Source: Pegoplata infirma (taxonomy: Eukaryota; Arthropoda; Insecta; Diptera; Anthomyiidae). Taken from it: 64,000 bases of DNA. Where the stretch lies: NCBI GenBank assembly GCA_963921195.1, contig OY992536.1, positions 289,435,530 through 289,499,529 on the forward strand, in the 5' to 3' direction. The notes under the pieces are model-generated. The model worked only from the letters and a program-made list of their open reading frames with translations. It searched no databases and had not been told where the DNA came from. This document shows, in pieces, positions 33,176 through 44,954 of this stretch. How positions within the stretch are numbered: the stretch's first letter is position 1; each line of letters begins with the position of its first letter. A program made the position numbers and the translations under genes.

Positions 33176-33959
33176 CAATTTTTATTTTTTTTATTACAAA
33201 TATTATAATGCAGTTTTTTTTAATTTTTAAATTTCGCAATTTTTAAAAGATGCAAAAAAAATTGATTTTTGCATCTTTTTTTCTGAAATTATTATTATTG
33301 TATGGTTTTAATTGGCTATTTCTCTCGCAAAAAAAAACATTATAATTGTCTTTAGAGGAAAAAATATAATATTTTTTTTTTTAACTACACTTTTTTGCAT
33401 GCAAAAAAAATTGCAATAATTTTTGTAATAATATGTTTCTTATTTTTGACTACAATAATGCGTATTTTGACAAATTGCGAAAAAAATACGGAATTTTGAC
33501 GAAAACAAAATGTTGGTTTCTTGTTATAAATGAAAAAAATATTGTTATAGATGACAAAACTTGTTATAGACTGAAAAGTACATAACAATATTTTTTTCAT
33601 TTATAACAAGAAACCAACATTTTGTTTTCGTCAAAATTCCGTATTTTTTTTTCGCAATTTGTCAAAATACGCATTATTATATTCAAAAATAAGAAACATA
33701 TTATTACAAAAATTATTGCAATTTTTTTTGCATGCAAAAAAGTGTAGTTAAAAAAAATATTATTTTTTTCCTCTAAAGACAATTATAATGTTTTTTTTTT
33801 GCGAGAGAAATAGCCAATTAAAACCATACAATAATAATAATTTCTGAAAAAAAGATGCAAAAATCATTTTTTTTTGCATCTTTTAAAAATTGCGAAATTT
33901 AAAAATTAAAAAAAACTGCATTATAATATTTGTAATAAAAAAAATAAAAATTGGCAAAA

Positions 33960-34058
33960 AAAAAAATATTTGTTAGAAATGGGTGGGATTTGAACCCATG
34001 CCTCCAAAAATAACAAAATATCAAAACCACCCACCTACCCATAAAGCTATTGTGCTTA
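33960..34058 (-). other. tRNA-like Pol III module, right palindrome arm
   Basis: Inverse copy of the left-arm module. On the minus strand the A-box-like part reads ATAGCTTTATGGGTAGGTGG, closer to a tRNA D-arm than the left copy, followed by GGCATGGGTTCAAATCCC and a T run. It faces the palindrome centre, so the two modules are convergent. Confidence 0.6.
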
Positions 34059-35276
34059 TAAAATTTTGTTGTCTAAATTCAAATTTCAAATTAAATTGTT
34101 TTAGAACAACAAAAAGTTGATAAAGCTTTTTTAGAGTTGAAATTTTTGGTATCTATAATAAAATTCTGGGTTGCTAATAATAGCACTTATTATAATAATA
34201 AAATTTTAGAATAGCCCCATTAATTTAAAATATGTTAGCAAAACACAATATGAAAAATACTTGTCATCAAATTACATATGAACTTGAAGAATAAAAAATG
34301 TTATTACAGTAGAAAATTTCAATGAATTTCAAAAATCGGATTGTATTGCTTAATCAAGTTGTCTGCCATACATTAGATGCCTGGGGAAGTTGTAATAACT
34401 TGGCTGATTTTCAACCGATTTTAGTTTTTAGTACCTTATTAGAAAGGCATTTTACTCTACATCATAATTCTGTAATTGCTTGAAATAAAATTTAACTTAA
34501 AATACCAAAAATATTGCGAAAACAGAAAAAAAATCATATTTTTCCTTGTAATCCGTTTTTTAAACTTCAAGGACCATGCTAAACGCCTTACCCCTTTCCG
34601 ATCGTTCTAAATTTTTGTGAGACGTATTTTTACCTCGAAATGAATATATCTAGGGTAAGGTAGGGTCAATATCTACCAATTTATTTTTTTTGGAGCACCA
34701 TATAAAATAAATCAGAGCCAAAAAATTAAAGGTGCAATTTTTAAAATTTAAAAAGAAATAGAAGGAATTGTGATCACATCTCGAATTATGGCTTAAAAGT
34801 TGCGTAATTTAGAGTAGAATTTTTTTAAGTTTTTTACAAAAAAATCGAAGGTTTCGGACTTTTCCAAAAAGTCGATTTTAATTTTTAAACGTCAAAAAAT
34901 ATGTGATAATTAATTCGAATAATTTTTTCATATTTTTTTTCTAAAACTACATTTAAATACCAACAAAATGTTGTCCAACTTTTTTGAAAATATCTATATT
35001 TTTTAATGGTCAAAATTAATTAAAAATTTAAACTTTTCAATTTTTTTGAGAAAATCGCCATTTTGAACAATTGATTACTCACCACCATCTTGAAATAAAA
35101 GGCTGAAAATTGGTGTCCAAGTTGCATTTAATAAGTACTAAAACATGTCCAAAAATAAAATAAATCGAAAGGGGTCGGGTCTAAAAGTGAGTGATTTGGC
35201 TTGGAATGCCCCATATACTTTATGGGGTCTTAGACCAATATTTCGAGGTGTTACAAACGGAATGACAAACTTATAT

Positions 35277-36330
35277 ATGAGGCATTCCACAACAAATGTC
35301 CCGCTACAGAAAACATGTGTCCCGTAAATTTCTTAATAGGTTGTTTGGATAGCCCTATATATGGAACTTAGAAAATTGCGTCTTTGGTTTTTCAAATTTT
35401 CAAAAACTGGGCATAGGAGGCGTGGTCAAATATTGGAAAAATGGTAAAATTTGTGGCGAGTTGCCTTGATTAAATGTATATCACATTAAAACGGAATGCA
35501 CCACAATCTCAAAAATAGTTTTGTATGGGCTATCGATTAAAAATTTTTTTTTTGGAAAATTTTCAGAACCCGTTCTGAAATTTTCCATTTTTTAAAAAAG
35601 TCAATTTATCAAAAATCCGGCCACTTTTTTTTTTTTTTTTTAATTTTTTTTTTTAAGTTTAGATGTTTGTCCATCCACACAAAAAAATCAGAAACACGTT
35701 CTTCGTTTTTTTTTCGAGAAAATCGCATTTGAATTTTAAATTTCATAACAACTTTGTAATTTGCTTGTATTTTCTTGTTTCAACAGAGCGTATGATTAAT
35801 ATTTATACAATTAATATTACTCATTCGCAGCGTTAAAACAAGAAAATACAATCAAATTACAAAATTGTTATGAAATTTAAAATTCAAATGCGATTTTCTC
35901 GAAAAAAACGAAGAACGTGTTTCTGAATTTTTTTGTGTGGATGGACAAACATCTAAACTTTTAAAAAAAAGTGGCCGGATTTTTGATAAATTGACTTTTT
36001 TAAAAAATGGATAATTTCAGAACGGGTTCTGAAAATTAAAAAAAAAAAAAAAAATCATCGATAGCTCATACAAAACTATATAAGAATGTAAATTTTTGAG
36101 ATTTTGGTGCATTCCGTTTTAATGTGATAAATATTTAATCAAGGCAACTCGACACAAATTTGACCATTTTTACAATATTTGACCACGCCTCCTAAGCCCA
36201 GTTTATGAAAAATTTAAAAACCAAAACGCAGTTTTCTAACTTCCATATAGGGCTATCCATACAACCTATTCAGAAGTTTACGGTACACATGTTTTTTTTC
36301 GCTGGACATTTGGTGTGGAATGCCTCATAT
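35277..36330. mobile_element. 1.05-kb fold-back (GGCATTCCACACCAAATGTCC family), second complete copy
   Basis: Left end TATGAGGCATTCCACAAC; right end GGTGTGGAATGCCTCATA. The arms pair through GCATAGGAGGCGTGGTCAA, AAAATCCGGCCAC and CATCTAAACTTTTAAA; the centre is near 35810. It is very similar to 20597-21673. The target is the TATATA just before the mini-me terminus. Confidence 0.87.
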
Positions 36331-36360
36331 ACCCTCTATCACTAGAGTGGAGGGTATACA

Positions 36361-37135
36361 AATGTTGATAAAAAAATAATTATGTTACGTTTTATTCACC
36401 AGCTGGTGAAATATTTTTTTATTTAAAAATCATGTGAACTATTATTGGAAAAATTATTTGACCACTGAATAGAAAGTACTGGACCATTTTTTAAATTTTT
36501 AATGTTTGAACTTGGAAAAAATCGGCTTGGAAATATTTTTAAAAAATGTTCCAAGAAATGTCTATAAATAATTTCATTTTCCAGATCGACCCTCGTAACA
36601 CATTTATTATTTACTCAATCTGGACGCCATTAAGCTTAAATTAAAGCTTTATAAATTACCTATATCGCATTTTTCAAAATAATACTCGTTTGATAATAAT
36701 AACGTAGTATTGTTAACTTTGTCTTTAATAAATTTCATCTATTATAAAAAAGTTTCCAATGTATTGTCGCCCACTGTATATTTCATTTTAAAAATAAGAT
36801 TATCATTTATTCAATGAGAGTATTTGATTTCAAAAATTAAAAGTAGAATTTATTCAATGAAAGTATTTCATAAGTATTAAATACTTTTTTCATTAAAGAA
36901 ATGAAATATTTTCATAACATACAATTTATATTTTGTATAAACAATTTTCATTAATTTGATGAAACTTGTTCTTGCAATTAAATTTTATGATACCGATTTC
37001 ATTAATTCAATCAAACTCTACATAGGTTCCTTTTTAACGTAATTTTTTTTTGTTTTACTTTTTTTAGCATTTTGCTCTTTTTGCACGAACTTTTGGTTGA
37101 GTCGGTTGTATGAAACGTCAAAAGTTATGCCGTGT
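36361..37135. other. AT-rich stretch without gene
   Basis: Contains TTCACCAGCTGGTGAA at 36396-36411, the same 12-base palindrome seen near 2385 and 6105. A repeated word ATGAAAGTATTT/AAATACTTTTTTCAT gives local inverted symmetry at 36800-36900. Nothing else assigned. Confidence 0.4.
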
Positions 37136-37623
37136 GTACACAATTAAAAAAAAAAAAACTGTTAAAATGATAAAAATATTTGTTATTTTTATTTTTTGCT
37201 ACCTCCTGTTTGACAAGAATTTTTGAGTAATTTTACAAGCTTTTTACCAATAATTTTGCAAGATTTTTACCAATAAATTTGTAAATTTACAAGTTTTTTG
37301 ACAAGATACTAACTTACAAGTGATTCTCGTGACTTTACTAAATTTGTTGCTACCTTTTATTTTACGAGAATTCCTAGTAAAAACTACGAGATTTTTTGTA
37401 ACTTTACACCAACTTTTTTGGAAAGATAAAACTTACAAGGAATTTTCGTGAATTTACTAGTTTTTTTTGTAAAATTGCTTTGGAAATTTGCAAAATTACC
37501 AAAAAAAAAATGTAAATTTCGATCAAAAATTTTTTGTTAAAAAACGAGGAAAACGTCAAATATTGGTAAATTGGGATTACGATACTTTTTCTAGTAATTT
37601 AACAAGTTTTTTTTTTAGTGTAC
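37136..37623. mobile_element. Possible TIR element with GTTAAA/ACTAGT-type repeats
   Basis: Left GTACACAATTAAAAAAAAAA and right TTTAACAAGTTTTTTTTTTA plus GTGTAC look inverted. The interior repeats TTTTACAAG, TTTTACGAG and ACTAGTTTTTT-like words. Homopolymer content makes the ends uncertain. Confidence 0.4.
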
Positions 37624-38145
37624 TCATTCAATAAATCCCTGAGTGCATACTACTTATGTACTCTGGTTAACAGCCAACAAGTTTAATGATATGAATTAGT
37701 TTTAAAAACTTTTAAACAACAAAAAAAAAACCCCATTTAGAATATTGCAAAAAAAAAACAAAATCTTTTTATTTTAGTTTTACGCAATTTAAATTATTTG
37801 TATAAATATTACTGTTATTCATTTAAGACCACCTGTGCCATAAAAACTCATTATTTTGCATCTCTATACAGGTTAACAAAATGTTGCAGAGATTTCAACA
37901 GCATTTTATCAACTTTTGAAAAATTCATTTAAATCATATATTATGTGTGTGTAAAATTTTACACTCATTATATTATTCTTGCAAAAGTTCAAGGTAAAAT
38001 GAGATCTTTCATCCTCTAGTCACCCTTTTCAAATTGGTGCAATATATTTGTAAAATTATAATAAAATATTAATGGAAATGAGACAGGTAAATTATGTTTT
38101 TTTAAGTAATGATTTTAATTAAATCTAAAAATAAAAATTAACATA
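37624..38145. other. AT-rich spacer
   Basis: No gene or recognised repeat. The stretch at 37820-38020 is of slightly higher complexity. Confidence 0.3.
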
Positions 38146-39124
38146 TGAGGCATTCCACACCAACTGTTCCACCACAAAAAACCATAGTGGTTTCAATGGG
38201 ATATCATTTGCAAAGTATTCGCTCTTAGGGTACTATTATATAACAAAAATAAAATTTAAGATTTTTCAAAAAGTGGGCCTTGTAGGCGTGGTCAAATATT
38301 GAAAATATCAAACTTTTTTGCCTGAGTATCTTTACTTCAATACTAATGCAAACTAAATGAAACACAGTAAAGTCTTTAAGACAAAAGTTTTTTATAGATT
38401 TTTGTGTGGGCTATCGATTAAAAAAATAAAAATTGGAAAATTTTCAGAAGAAATTCTGAATTTTTCAAATTTAAATTTAAACTTTATTTACCCGAGTAAA
38501 AATAAACATATATAACAATATATAATTTGATACGAACATAATATATCATATATGATTATATATCTCGTTGGATATTTTCTAAATTTTTAAATGCAATCAT
38601 ATGCAGTTATATATAATTTAATCATGATTCGGATTAAAAGGTGTACGGTTGATATAATTATATAAAATTATATGAGGGTCAATACATAATTTGTTTTTCT
38701 GTATAATTTAACATAAAATTATATATAGCTTATTCTGTTCCGTACAAAACTATATATATGTTTCAAATTAACCAAAAAATTTCTAAGTTTTTTAGGCAAA
38801 TTATAAGAAACTTTTTAAAATGTTCCTAAACATTTCCTTGTCAGTGTTATGTATATCACCTATCTGGTTCGAAGCGTACCCAAACATTTTTTTTTTTGTT
38901 TTAGAAAATTATATGTTTGGTGAATGTATCGTTGACCTGTGGTGTATCTCAAACCAAACCAAAAAACGCCAGGATTTTATATGTTTTTATGCAATTAGAT
39001 TTAATTAGATCCACCAATATATGACAATGTCTGGTCAAAACTCGGATGAAATCAAATCATACTTTATACAAGTTGATCTTTTTTAATGCAAAAAGATCCA
39101 CCATTATTCGAATCAAATTGCGTA

Positions 39125-39656
39125 CACTCATAGAAATCCTACAGTATTCCTTACTAAAAAGTTGGTAGTTATTACTAATTTTTAGTATTAAAGGGCCCTA
39201 CAACGCGTTAGTCAATTTTTACTAACGCAGTTATAAAAAAACGGTAAACAAATTTTTTTATCCAAAATCGATTTTGAAAAATTTTTTAATAAAAAAAATT
39301 GTTTCAAAAATATATAATTATTGAGCTTGATGACTGGCAATGATCTATTTCGGAATTTTTTAAAAAAATTTGCGAAAATTTGCTAGTGCGTTTGAAAAAA
39401 AAAAATATTCAAAAATGTAAATTTTACCATATTAGGTTTCAAAAATAATTTTCCAAATTTTTTAAAATTACTAACAAAAATTATTAAAAAATCGGTAAAA
39501 AATCAGTATTCAGTAAAGTTCAAAGTATTCCAATTTCAAAAAAATAACTAAATTTATACTGTAAAGCTAAATTTATACTGTAAATTACTAAAAAAGTAGT
39601 ATAGTTAAAGTTATAACACTTTTACTGTATTTTTTACTGCAGGATTATTTTGAGTG
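39125..39656. mobile_element. TA-flanked MITE with CACTCA ends (ATCCTACAGTA subtype)
   Basis: Left CACTCATAGAAATCCTACAG; right, read inward, CACTCAAAATAATCCTGCAG, with TA on both sides. The subterminal region repeats CAGTA and ACTAAAAA words. Non-coding, 532 bp. Confidence 0.7.
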
Positions 39657-39686
39657 TATAAATATATATTGTGTTACATATCATTA

Positions 39687-40238
39687 CACTCAAAAAATTA
39701 TGTTAGTAAAATCAACTGAAAATTTCAGTTAAAATAACTACTTTGTAAGTTGTTTTGGGGTCAACTACTTTTTCAGTTAAATCAACTAACAATGTTAGTT
39801 ATTTTAACTGACAAAAAACAACTGACTTATGTAGTAAAAACTACTTACATTTGTAGTCAAAACAACTAAAATGTAGTAAAAATGTAGTAAAAATAAAAAA
39901 TCTACAAATATTTTTTTTTTTTTTCAAAAAATTTTTCAGAAAAAAATTAAGACCAAATTTTTTCAAATTTTTTTTTTTTGTTTTTAAAGTTGTGAAAAGT
40001 AAAAAAACGATGAAAATTTTTCAGAGATAAAAAAAATTAAATTAACTACTTTAAATAACTGTTACTACATCACAGTACTTTTTTGTTAGTTATTCAAAAA
40101 AACTAATTAAAATAACTAACAGAAATAGTTGTTTGACATTTTTCATACAAAAACAACTGACTTTTTAGTTGAAAATAACTAACTACTGTAAAATATACAA
40201 ACAACTAACATGTAGTAACTTACATAATTTTCTGAGTG
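39687..40238. mobile_element. TA-flanked MITE with CACTCA ends (AACTAC-repeat subtype)
   Basis: Left CACTCAAAAAATTATGTTAG; right, read inward, CACTCAGAAAATTATGTAAG, with TA on both sides. The interior is dense in CAACTAC, AACTGA and TAGTTAT words, forming another private motif array. Relatives are the fragment at 18188-18300 and remnants near 54560-54640 and 61755-61860. Confidence 0.78.
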
Positions 40239-40440
40239 TATATATTGCATCATATCAAAATTTTTACTCGGGTATCAAAAAACATGCCGCAATATTATTT
40301 TTTTTTAATTTTTAAAAAAAAGTTAAAGTTATTTCCTATCTGTTCTGAAATTTTCAGAGATATGTTTTGCCTTGTTTTCGAGAAATCAAATGAAAATTTT
40401 CCAATTTTTATTTTTTTAATCGATAGCCCATACATCATAT

Positions 40441-41228
40441 AAATTTAATTAATTTTTAATAAAATTTTTATGTAACTAAAATTAATGTGTAATGATATGA
40501 GGCAGTTTATTCCAAATGGTCAAGTAAAAAATAACGTTATTATTGATCTTTTTAAAAAGAATTTCAATAAACTTAGAATTTGACATATGAGCAGGTCCAT
40601 GGGAAATTTAACTGGCGAATCACCAATTTTGTTAAATTTTGGTTATATCAAAGGGCTTCATAAATAATTAAAAATCATATGGGCGTTTACTCTGAAACCG
40701 TATGTCTTACAAAAAGACATTTTTTAGCAAAAAAAAATTTCACAAAAATTTTTAAAATAAAACTTTCTGTGACAATATTGTTGATAAAATTATAGAGATT
40801 GAAAATTTAGAAACAAAAAAAAAAATTAAAAAAATTTCAACACAAATTTTTGAAAACAATATTTGAATATCCATGAATTTCCAAAAAAAAATTTTGTATT
40901 AAAGTTTAAATTGTCCTCTTAACGCTGTAAATATTACAGGGAGGTGTTTTTCCGTGTTGTCGAGCAATAAATTTTCAAATTTGGTGGCAGCGCTAAATTT
41001 TTGATTTTTTTGCAAAAAGTTTGCATAAAATCTAATATTTGGATCTCTAACAAATTTTAAAAATTGATCACAATGCGAAAAAAACGCCTCTCTGAAATTT
41101 TAACAGCGTTAAAAGGACTTTTAAAACATTAATGCAAAATTTTATTTTTGGAAATCCTGGTGTTCTTTTCAAATGAACAAATATTGTTTCAAAATTTATA
41201 GTTGATTTTTTTTTGAAAAATTCATTTT
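40441..41228. repeat. Hairpin-forming repeat near 40880-41160
   Basis: TTGTCCTCTTAACGCTGTAAA and CAGGGAGGTGTTTTTCCG at 40910-40960 pair with CGCCTCTCTGAAATTTTAAC and AGCGTTAAAAGGAC at 41085-41120. The outer AATTTTGTATTAAAG/TTAATGCAAAATTTT also pair. It looks like a short fold-back with unresolved ends; the remainder is AT-rich sequence without a gene. Confidence 0.5.
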
Positions 41229-41845
41229 TTTATACCCTCCACTTTAGTGATAGAGGGTATAAATAAGTTTATCATTCCGTTTGTAACTCATCGAAATATC
41301 GGTCTGCGAACCGATAGAGTATATATATTCATGATCACCGATCGATTTTAAGACATTCTAGCGATGTCCGTCAGTCCGTCTGTCTATCTGTCTGTGGAAA
41401 TGGTGATCACGGCTAAAATATTAGACGGAGATGACTGAAACTTAACATATTTATTGGAAGTTCTCCCCAGAAATTTTGTATTGCATTTGAGCGATATCGG
41501 TTCAGAGGTTCAAAAGTTCTGAACGAAAATGTAAGGACACCTCAAAAATTTTAGTTAATTCAACATAACCTAAAAATACAAAATGCTTTAATTCGGCTGC
41601 TGGATGACATATGTGAACACCAAATGGTATTTAAACAAGTACGAACATATTTTTTGACAAAACAAAAAAATCGCGGATTTTTTTTTTAACAAAAATTTTT
41701 TTTCGCGGAATTTTTTTTTAAAAAAATTTTTTTTTTTTAAGTAATTTCCTTTTAAAAAAAGGTTTTTGCAATAATCTTTTTGAAATTGTTGAGGGTATCA
41801 TTACATTCGGCAAGGCCGAATTTAACTTTTTTTTTTTTTGTTTAA
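41229..41845 (-). mobile_element. mini-me-like retroposon, inverse orientation
   Basis: Starts TTTATACCCTCCACTTTAGT and AGAGGGTATAAAT, then GTTTGTAACTCATCGAAATA, TATATATATT, the core ATGATCACCGATCGATTTTA, and a GTCCGTCAGTCCGTCTGTC tract at 41366-41396. It ends GGCAAGGCCGAATTTAAC. It is complete but diverged from the 30187 copy in its middle. Confidence 0.8.
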
Positions 41846-42459
41846 TTTCAAATCTCCATAATTTTATCTACAATATTGTGTTTAGACATTTATTCATCCG
41901 ACAAACGGTTTCGAGTAAAAAGCTGTATATTTTTAAAATACTAAAATCGCGAATAAAATCGCGAGTTTTTGGAATTTAATTGAACTGTAAATGGGAATGT
42001 CTGAATTGCTCCATAGAGGACTTCATAAAATAAAAAAAATCTGAAGACCTACGTCCAAATTTGTGGTTTTGTATCGAAATTTTGACCGATATTGATCCGT
42101 AAAGAGAGAAATGATTTTAATTTTTTTTCTTTCTGAAATTTTTGATTGAATTTACTTTTTTTCCCGAATTTCAGTAAAATTGAAGCTAAATTATCGGTTA
42201 ATAGCTTCTAAGGCGAAAAGCAGATTGAAAAATGTTGTATGTAGGCTTGATAGATCATTAAATTACCTTTAATTTAAAACCATAAAAAAACAAAATTCCA
42301 TTAATTTGTTCTGGAGACATTTTAGTTTAATTATAACCACTTTTTAAAAATATGACAATTTTAAAAGTTGTCGATATTTCGAAAACTGTTCTACATTTGA
42401 AACTTTGAAATGGATTTTCAGATTCAGCGTAAGATTTTACATGGAAAATTAATGCAACA
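41846..42459. other. AT-rich spacer, no gene
   Basis: No recognised repeat. The minus-strand frame 42327-42560 crosses into the hAT-like element and shows no domain. Confidence 0.3.
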
Positions 42460-42968
42460 CAGCGTTGCCAGGTACTTTTTTTCGTTGTCCCCAAAAATAT
42501 AACAAAATATCCCAAAAATCCCCAAATAATAAAAAAATCGTTATTTATATAATCACACAAAAATTTTTTTCTTAAATTTTTAAAACAGATTTATGGATGG
42601 TAATTTTACAATTTTATTTCGTTGATTAGCAATTAAAAAATCCCCAAAAATCCCTAAACGCGTAAATAAACGATTTTTGGCATTATTAAAATACATTTTA
42701 CATCCGATAAATCCAAGTTTTACTAAATAAACTCAGTAATATCAAAGCAAAGAGTGCTTATCACTAAAACTATTTTTAAAAATCGTTGATTACATTAAAT
42801 TTAGGTACTGTTATTAAATAGATTTAAATTCAAATATCTCAAAAAAATTCCCAAAATATTTATTGAAATTTTTATGAAAATCCCCAATCCCCAAATGAGA
42901 TTTCTTGTCCTTTTTGCTTGCATGAAATCCCCAACTTTGGGGATAAATCCCCAAGTCTGGCAGCCCTG
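42460..42968. mobile_element. hAT-like element of TCCCCAAA repeats (CAGSGTTGCCAG family)
   Basis: Left end CAGCGTTGCCAGGTAC; right end, read inward, CAGGGCTGCCAGACTTGGGG. The perfect 8-bp duplication ATGCAACA flanks it (42452-42459 and 42969-42976). CAG-starting ends with GTTGCCA are typical hAT ends. The interior repeats AAAATCCCCAAAAATCCC and TTGGGGAT on both sides. 509 bp, no transposase. The window ends inside another copy (63942 onward). Confidence 0.9.
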
Positions 42969-43014
42969 ATGCAACATGTCTTGGATCAAAATCTCTGTAA
43001 ACTAGTGTAATAAT

Positions 43015-43638
43015 CATGGACAAAAAAATATGCTGTAAAAGACCGGCTTAAAATATGCAGTCGAAAACGGAAAATATGCTCTCGAAATGTAAAAATATGC
43101 TCTTAAAAGTTCAGTTCTTCTTTATAGTTCGACATAAAAACGATGAAAATAAAAATTTTTTAAGTCTTATTTAAGAAATTTATAGTACAAACTACTATTT
43201 TGGAACTTTTTCAAAAATTAGCCCTTTCCAACGAATTATAAACTTAAATCTATTTAAAAAAAAAAAAAATTTTAATAAAAAAGTAAAAATTTTTTTTTTC
43301 CAAAAAAGTTCCTCACATTTTTTTAGCGAAATATTTACGAAATATTCACCAATACATAAAATAATTTATGCTTTTCTATGATAATATGCAATTTTTCGTA
43401 AAATATGCTCTCAAAACACCTAAATATGCCCTAAAAATATATTTGTATGCCAAAATATGCTCTTAAGGCTAAAATATGCAACAATATGCTTTTAAGACCA
43501 AAATATAAAAAAAAAAAATATGCTCTAACAAATCAATGCCAGATTTCTTAAATTGTTCTGAAATGGATAAATACCTTACCCATATATCAATATAATGCGT
43601 AGGAAAAAACATGAAATTGCATATTTTTGGTTTCCCTG
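43015..43638. mobile_element. hAT-like element of AAAATATGC repeats (CAGGGAAACC family), second copy
   Basis: Right end, read inward, CAGGGAAACCAAAAATATGC, identical to the end at 16016. The left end is decayed: CATGGACAAAAAAATATGC. The perfect 8-bp duplication GTAATAAT lies at 43007-43014 and 43639-43646. The interior repeats AAATATGCTCTC and AATATGCTCTTAA. Words ACAAATCAATGCCAGATTTC match the longer relatives at 15430 and 48110. Confidence 0.88.
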
Positions 43639-43646
43639 GTAATAAT

Positions 43647-44560
43647 AAGCTCAATTGAGCCCATTCCATAAAACACCATTCTTCATTTTAAATTTTGCTG
43701 AAGTTTTCTACTTTTTTTACTTTCTTTTTTAAATTCTAATTAAAATTGATAAAAAATAAAAAAATGTTTTATTTTAACTTTAAAATATTAAATTTTGAGT
43801 ATGTTTATACAAGCTCGGGGCCATTTTTCTTTACTAGAATTATTTACTAATTACGCTAGAACTAACCTACTAAAAATATGATGTTTTAAAATTTTTTGCT
43901 TGAACTGTTGTTATTAAAAATTAATAAAATAATATTTTCTGCAGCGACGCACTTAAAAAATAATGTTTCATATACACTTTTTGTTTTTAATTAAAAATAG
44001 AATTTTAATTTTAAATAAAACTGAAAAAAAAAAAAATATTATTCATTGTAAGTGAAAATGTTTTTATGTTGTTTTTTTTTTTTTTTTTTTGTTTTAAATT
44101 TTAATTTGTTTAAATGACATTAACATTGGCCTACACCAATGTTACGGAATGAAAAAAAAAACACATTCATGCCACATCAACAAACATGATTTTCGCCAAT
44201 AACACACCCACACAATTCTATACGAGATAGTCGCAGATACTACTTGTGCTGGCGCACTCGACCAACATACGCAAAACCAAAAGATTATACATAAAATATA
44301 AATGTACTCATACCGAAAGAGAAATATGGCACACGGCTCAAGTGCGATACGTATTATTTTTGGTGTTGTTGTTTGTTGTATATTAGAAGGGTCCTTAGTT
44401 TTTGGAAAATTGGAATTTGAAAGAGATGTGCGAAAAACCTATAATAGATGAGGAAGTTTTTCAGAAGGTGATTAATACTTCAATTTTTGTATTAATATTC
44501 TCTATAACAAGTCGACAATGCAATGTCGATGTGTTATAATTATATCTCGATTTACACCAT
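43647..44560. other. Non-repetitive stretch with a GC-balanced island
   Basis: 43650-44100 is A/T runs. 44100-44400 is notably balanced and complex (ATTCATGCCACATCAACAAA, TACTTGTGCTGGCGCACTCG, GGCACACGGCTCAAGTGCGA) and begins with a palindrome TAACATTGG-CCTACA-CCAATGTTA. No ORF. It may be a conserved regulatory segment or promoter; it is one of the few stretches here that does not look like a repeat. Confidence 0.4.
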
Positions 44561-44954
44561 TTCAAATATACACTCAAAAAAATATGTCATTAACTGTTTG
44601 TAGTTTATTTAAAAAGTTTTCCGTTTAGTCGTTTTTAAAAGAAAAAACATTTGTTTGATGTTCAGTTTTTATTAACAACTACTTCTGTCCTTTGTTTCAA
44701 AAACAACACACTAAAAAATAAAGACTTTCATTAACATTTAATCTTTAAAGTCATTTATTTTTGTTTTACTTACAGTAAAAGCTACTGATTATTCTTTAAA
44801 TTTTTAATGATTTGTGTAAGTAATTTTTTTTTAAATTGTTGGTATTTTTTAATGAGATATCATTAGTTTTTACCTACACATGTAGGTTATTTTTTGTAGA
44901 AAAAAAATTCAAAAAATTATTTATAGAAATATAAAAACATGTTTGTATCAAGTG

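Larger units (their letters stand above)
32909..34219. mobile_element. 1.31-kb near-perfect palindrome, Harbinger-like, with tRNA-like modules
   Basis: Ends TGGGGCTATTCTAAAATTTT and its inverse are flanked by TTA on both sides (32906-32908 and 34220-34222). Removing element plus one TTA gives CATTTTTAGCATTAATTTAA, which matches copy A of the host fold-back (around 15200-15230, inverse), so the site is confirmed. A 3-bp TTA/TAA duplication is typical of PIF/Harbinger. The arms are almost identical over more than 600 bp, with the centre near 33565 (a short GTTATAGATGACAAAAC loop). This suggests recent origin or arm conversion. Each arm holds a tRNA-like module. Confidence 0.82.
31857..35216. 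mobile_element. Large fold-back (TATATGGGGC family), copy B
   Basis: Left arm TATATGGGGCGTTCCAAGCC, ACTCACTTTTAGACCCGACC; right arm GGTCGGGTCTAAAAGTGAGT, GGCTTGGAATGCCCCATATA. The roughly 1-kb arms are nearly complementary and align to copy A (12365-16854), giving empty sites for that copy's two insertions. Its own centre is interrupted by the palindrome at 32909-34219. It lies in the TA tract of a mini-me. The plus-strand frame at 31860 is by chance. Confidence 0.88.
31161..36360 (+). mobile_element. mini-me-like retroposon, copy split by two fold-backs
   Basis: Mini-me sequence occupies 31161-31856, 35217-35276 and 36331-36360. The first break is in the (TA)n tract after GATCATGAATATATA; the second is at the TATATA before CCCTCTATCACTAGAGTGG. 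Joined, it would be about 790 bp. It is head-to-tail with the copy at 30187-31160. Confidence 0.85.
38491..40273. mobile_element. TA-flanked element with CCCGAGTAAAAAT ends
   Basis: Left CCCGAGTAAAAATAAACAT and right ATCAAAATTTTTACTCGGG are inverted and each has TA outside (TTTA before, TATC after). The left 300 bases are full of ATATATAATT and ATATATGATT words. Two smaller MITEs (39125-39656 and 39687-40238) lie within it. Confidence 0.65.
38146..40440. mobile_element. Diverged fold-back (GGCATTCCACACC family) split by nested elements
   Basis: Left TATGAGGCATTCCACACCAA and GCCTTGTAGGCGTGGTCAAA match the family. GGGCTATCGATTAAAAAAA at 38411 pairs with TTTTTTTAATCGATAGCCC at 40414-40432. The outer right terminus is not recognisable. 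The loop is occupied by the element at 38491-40273. Confidence 0.6.
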
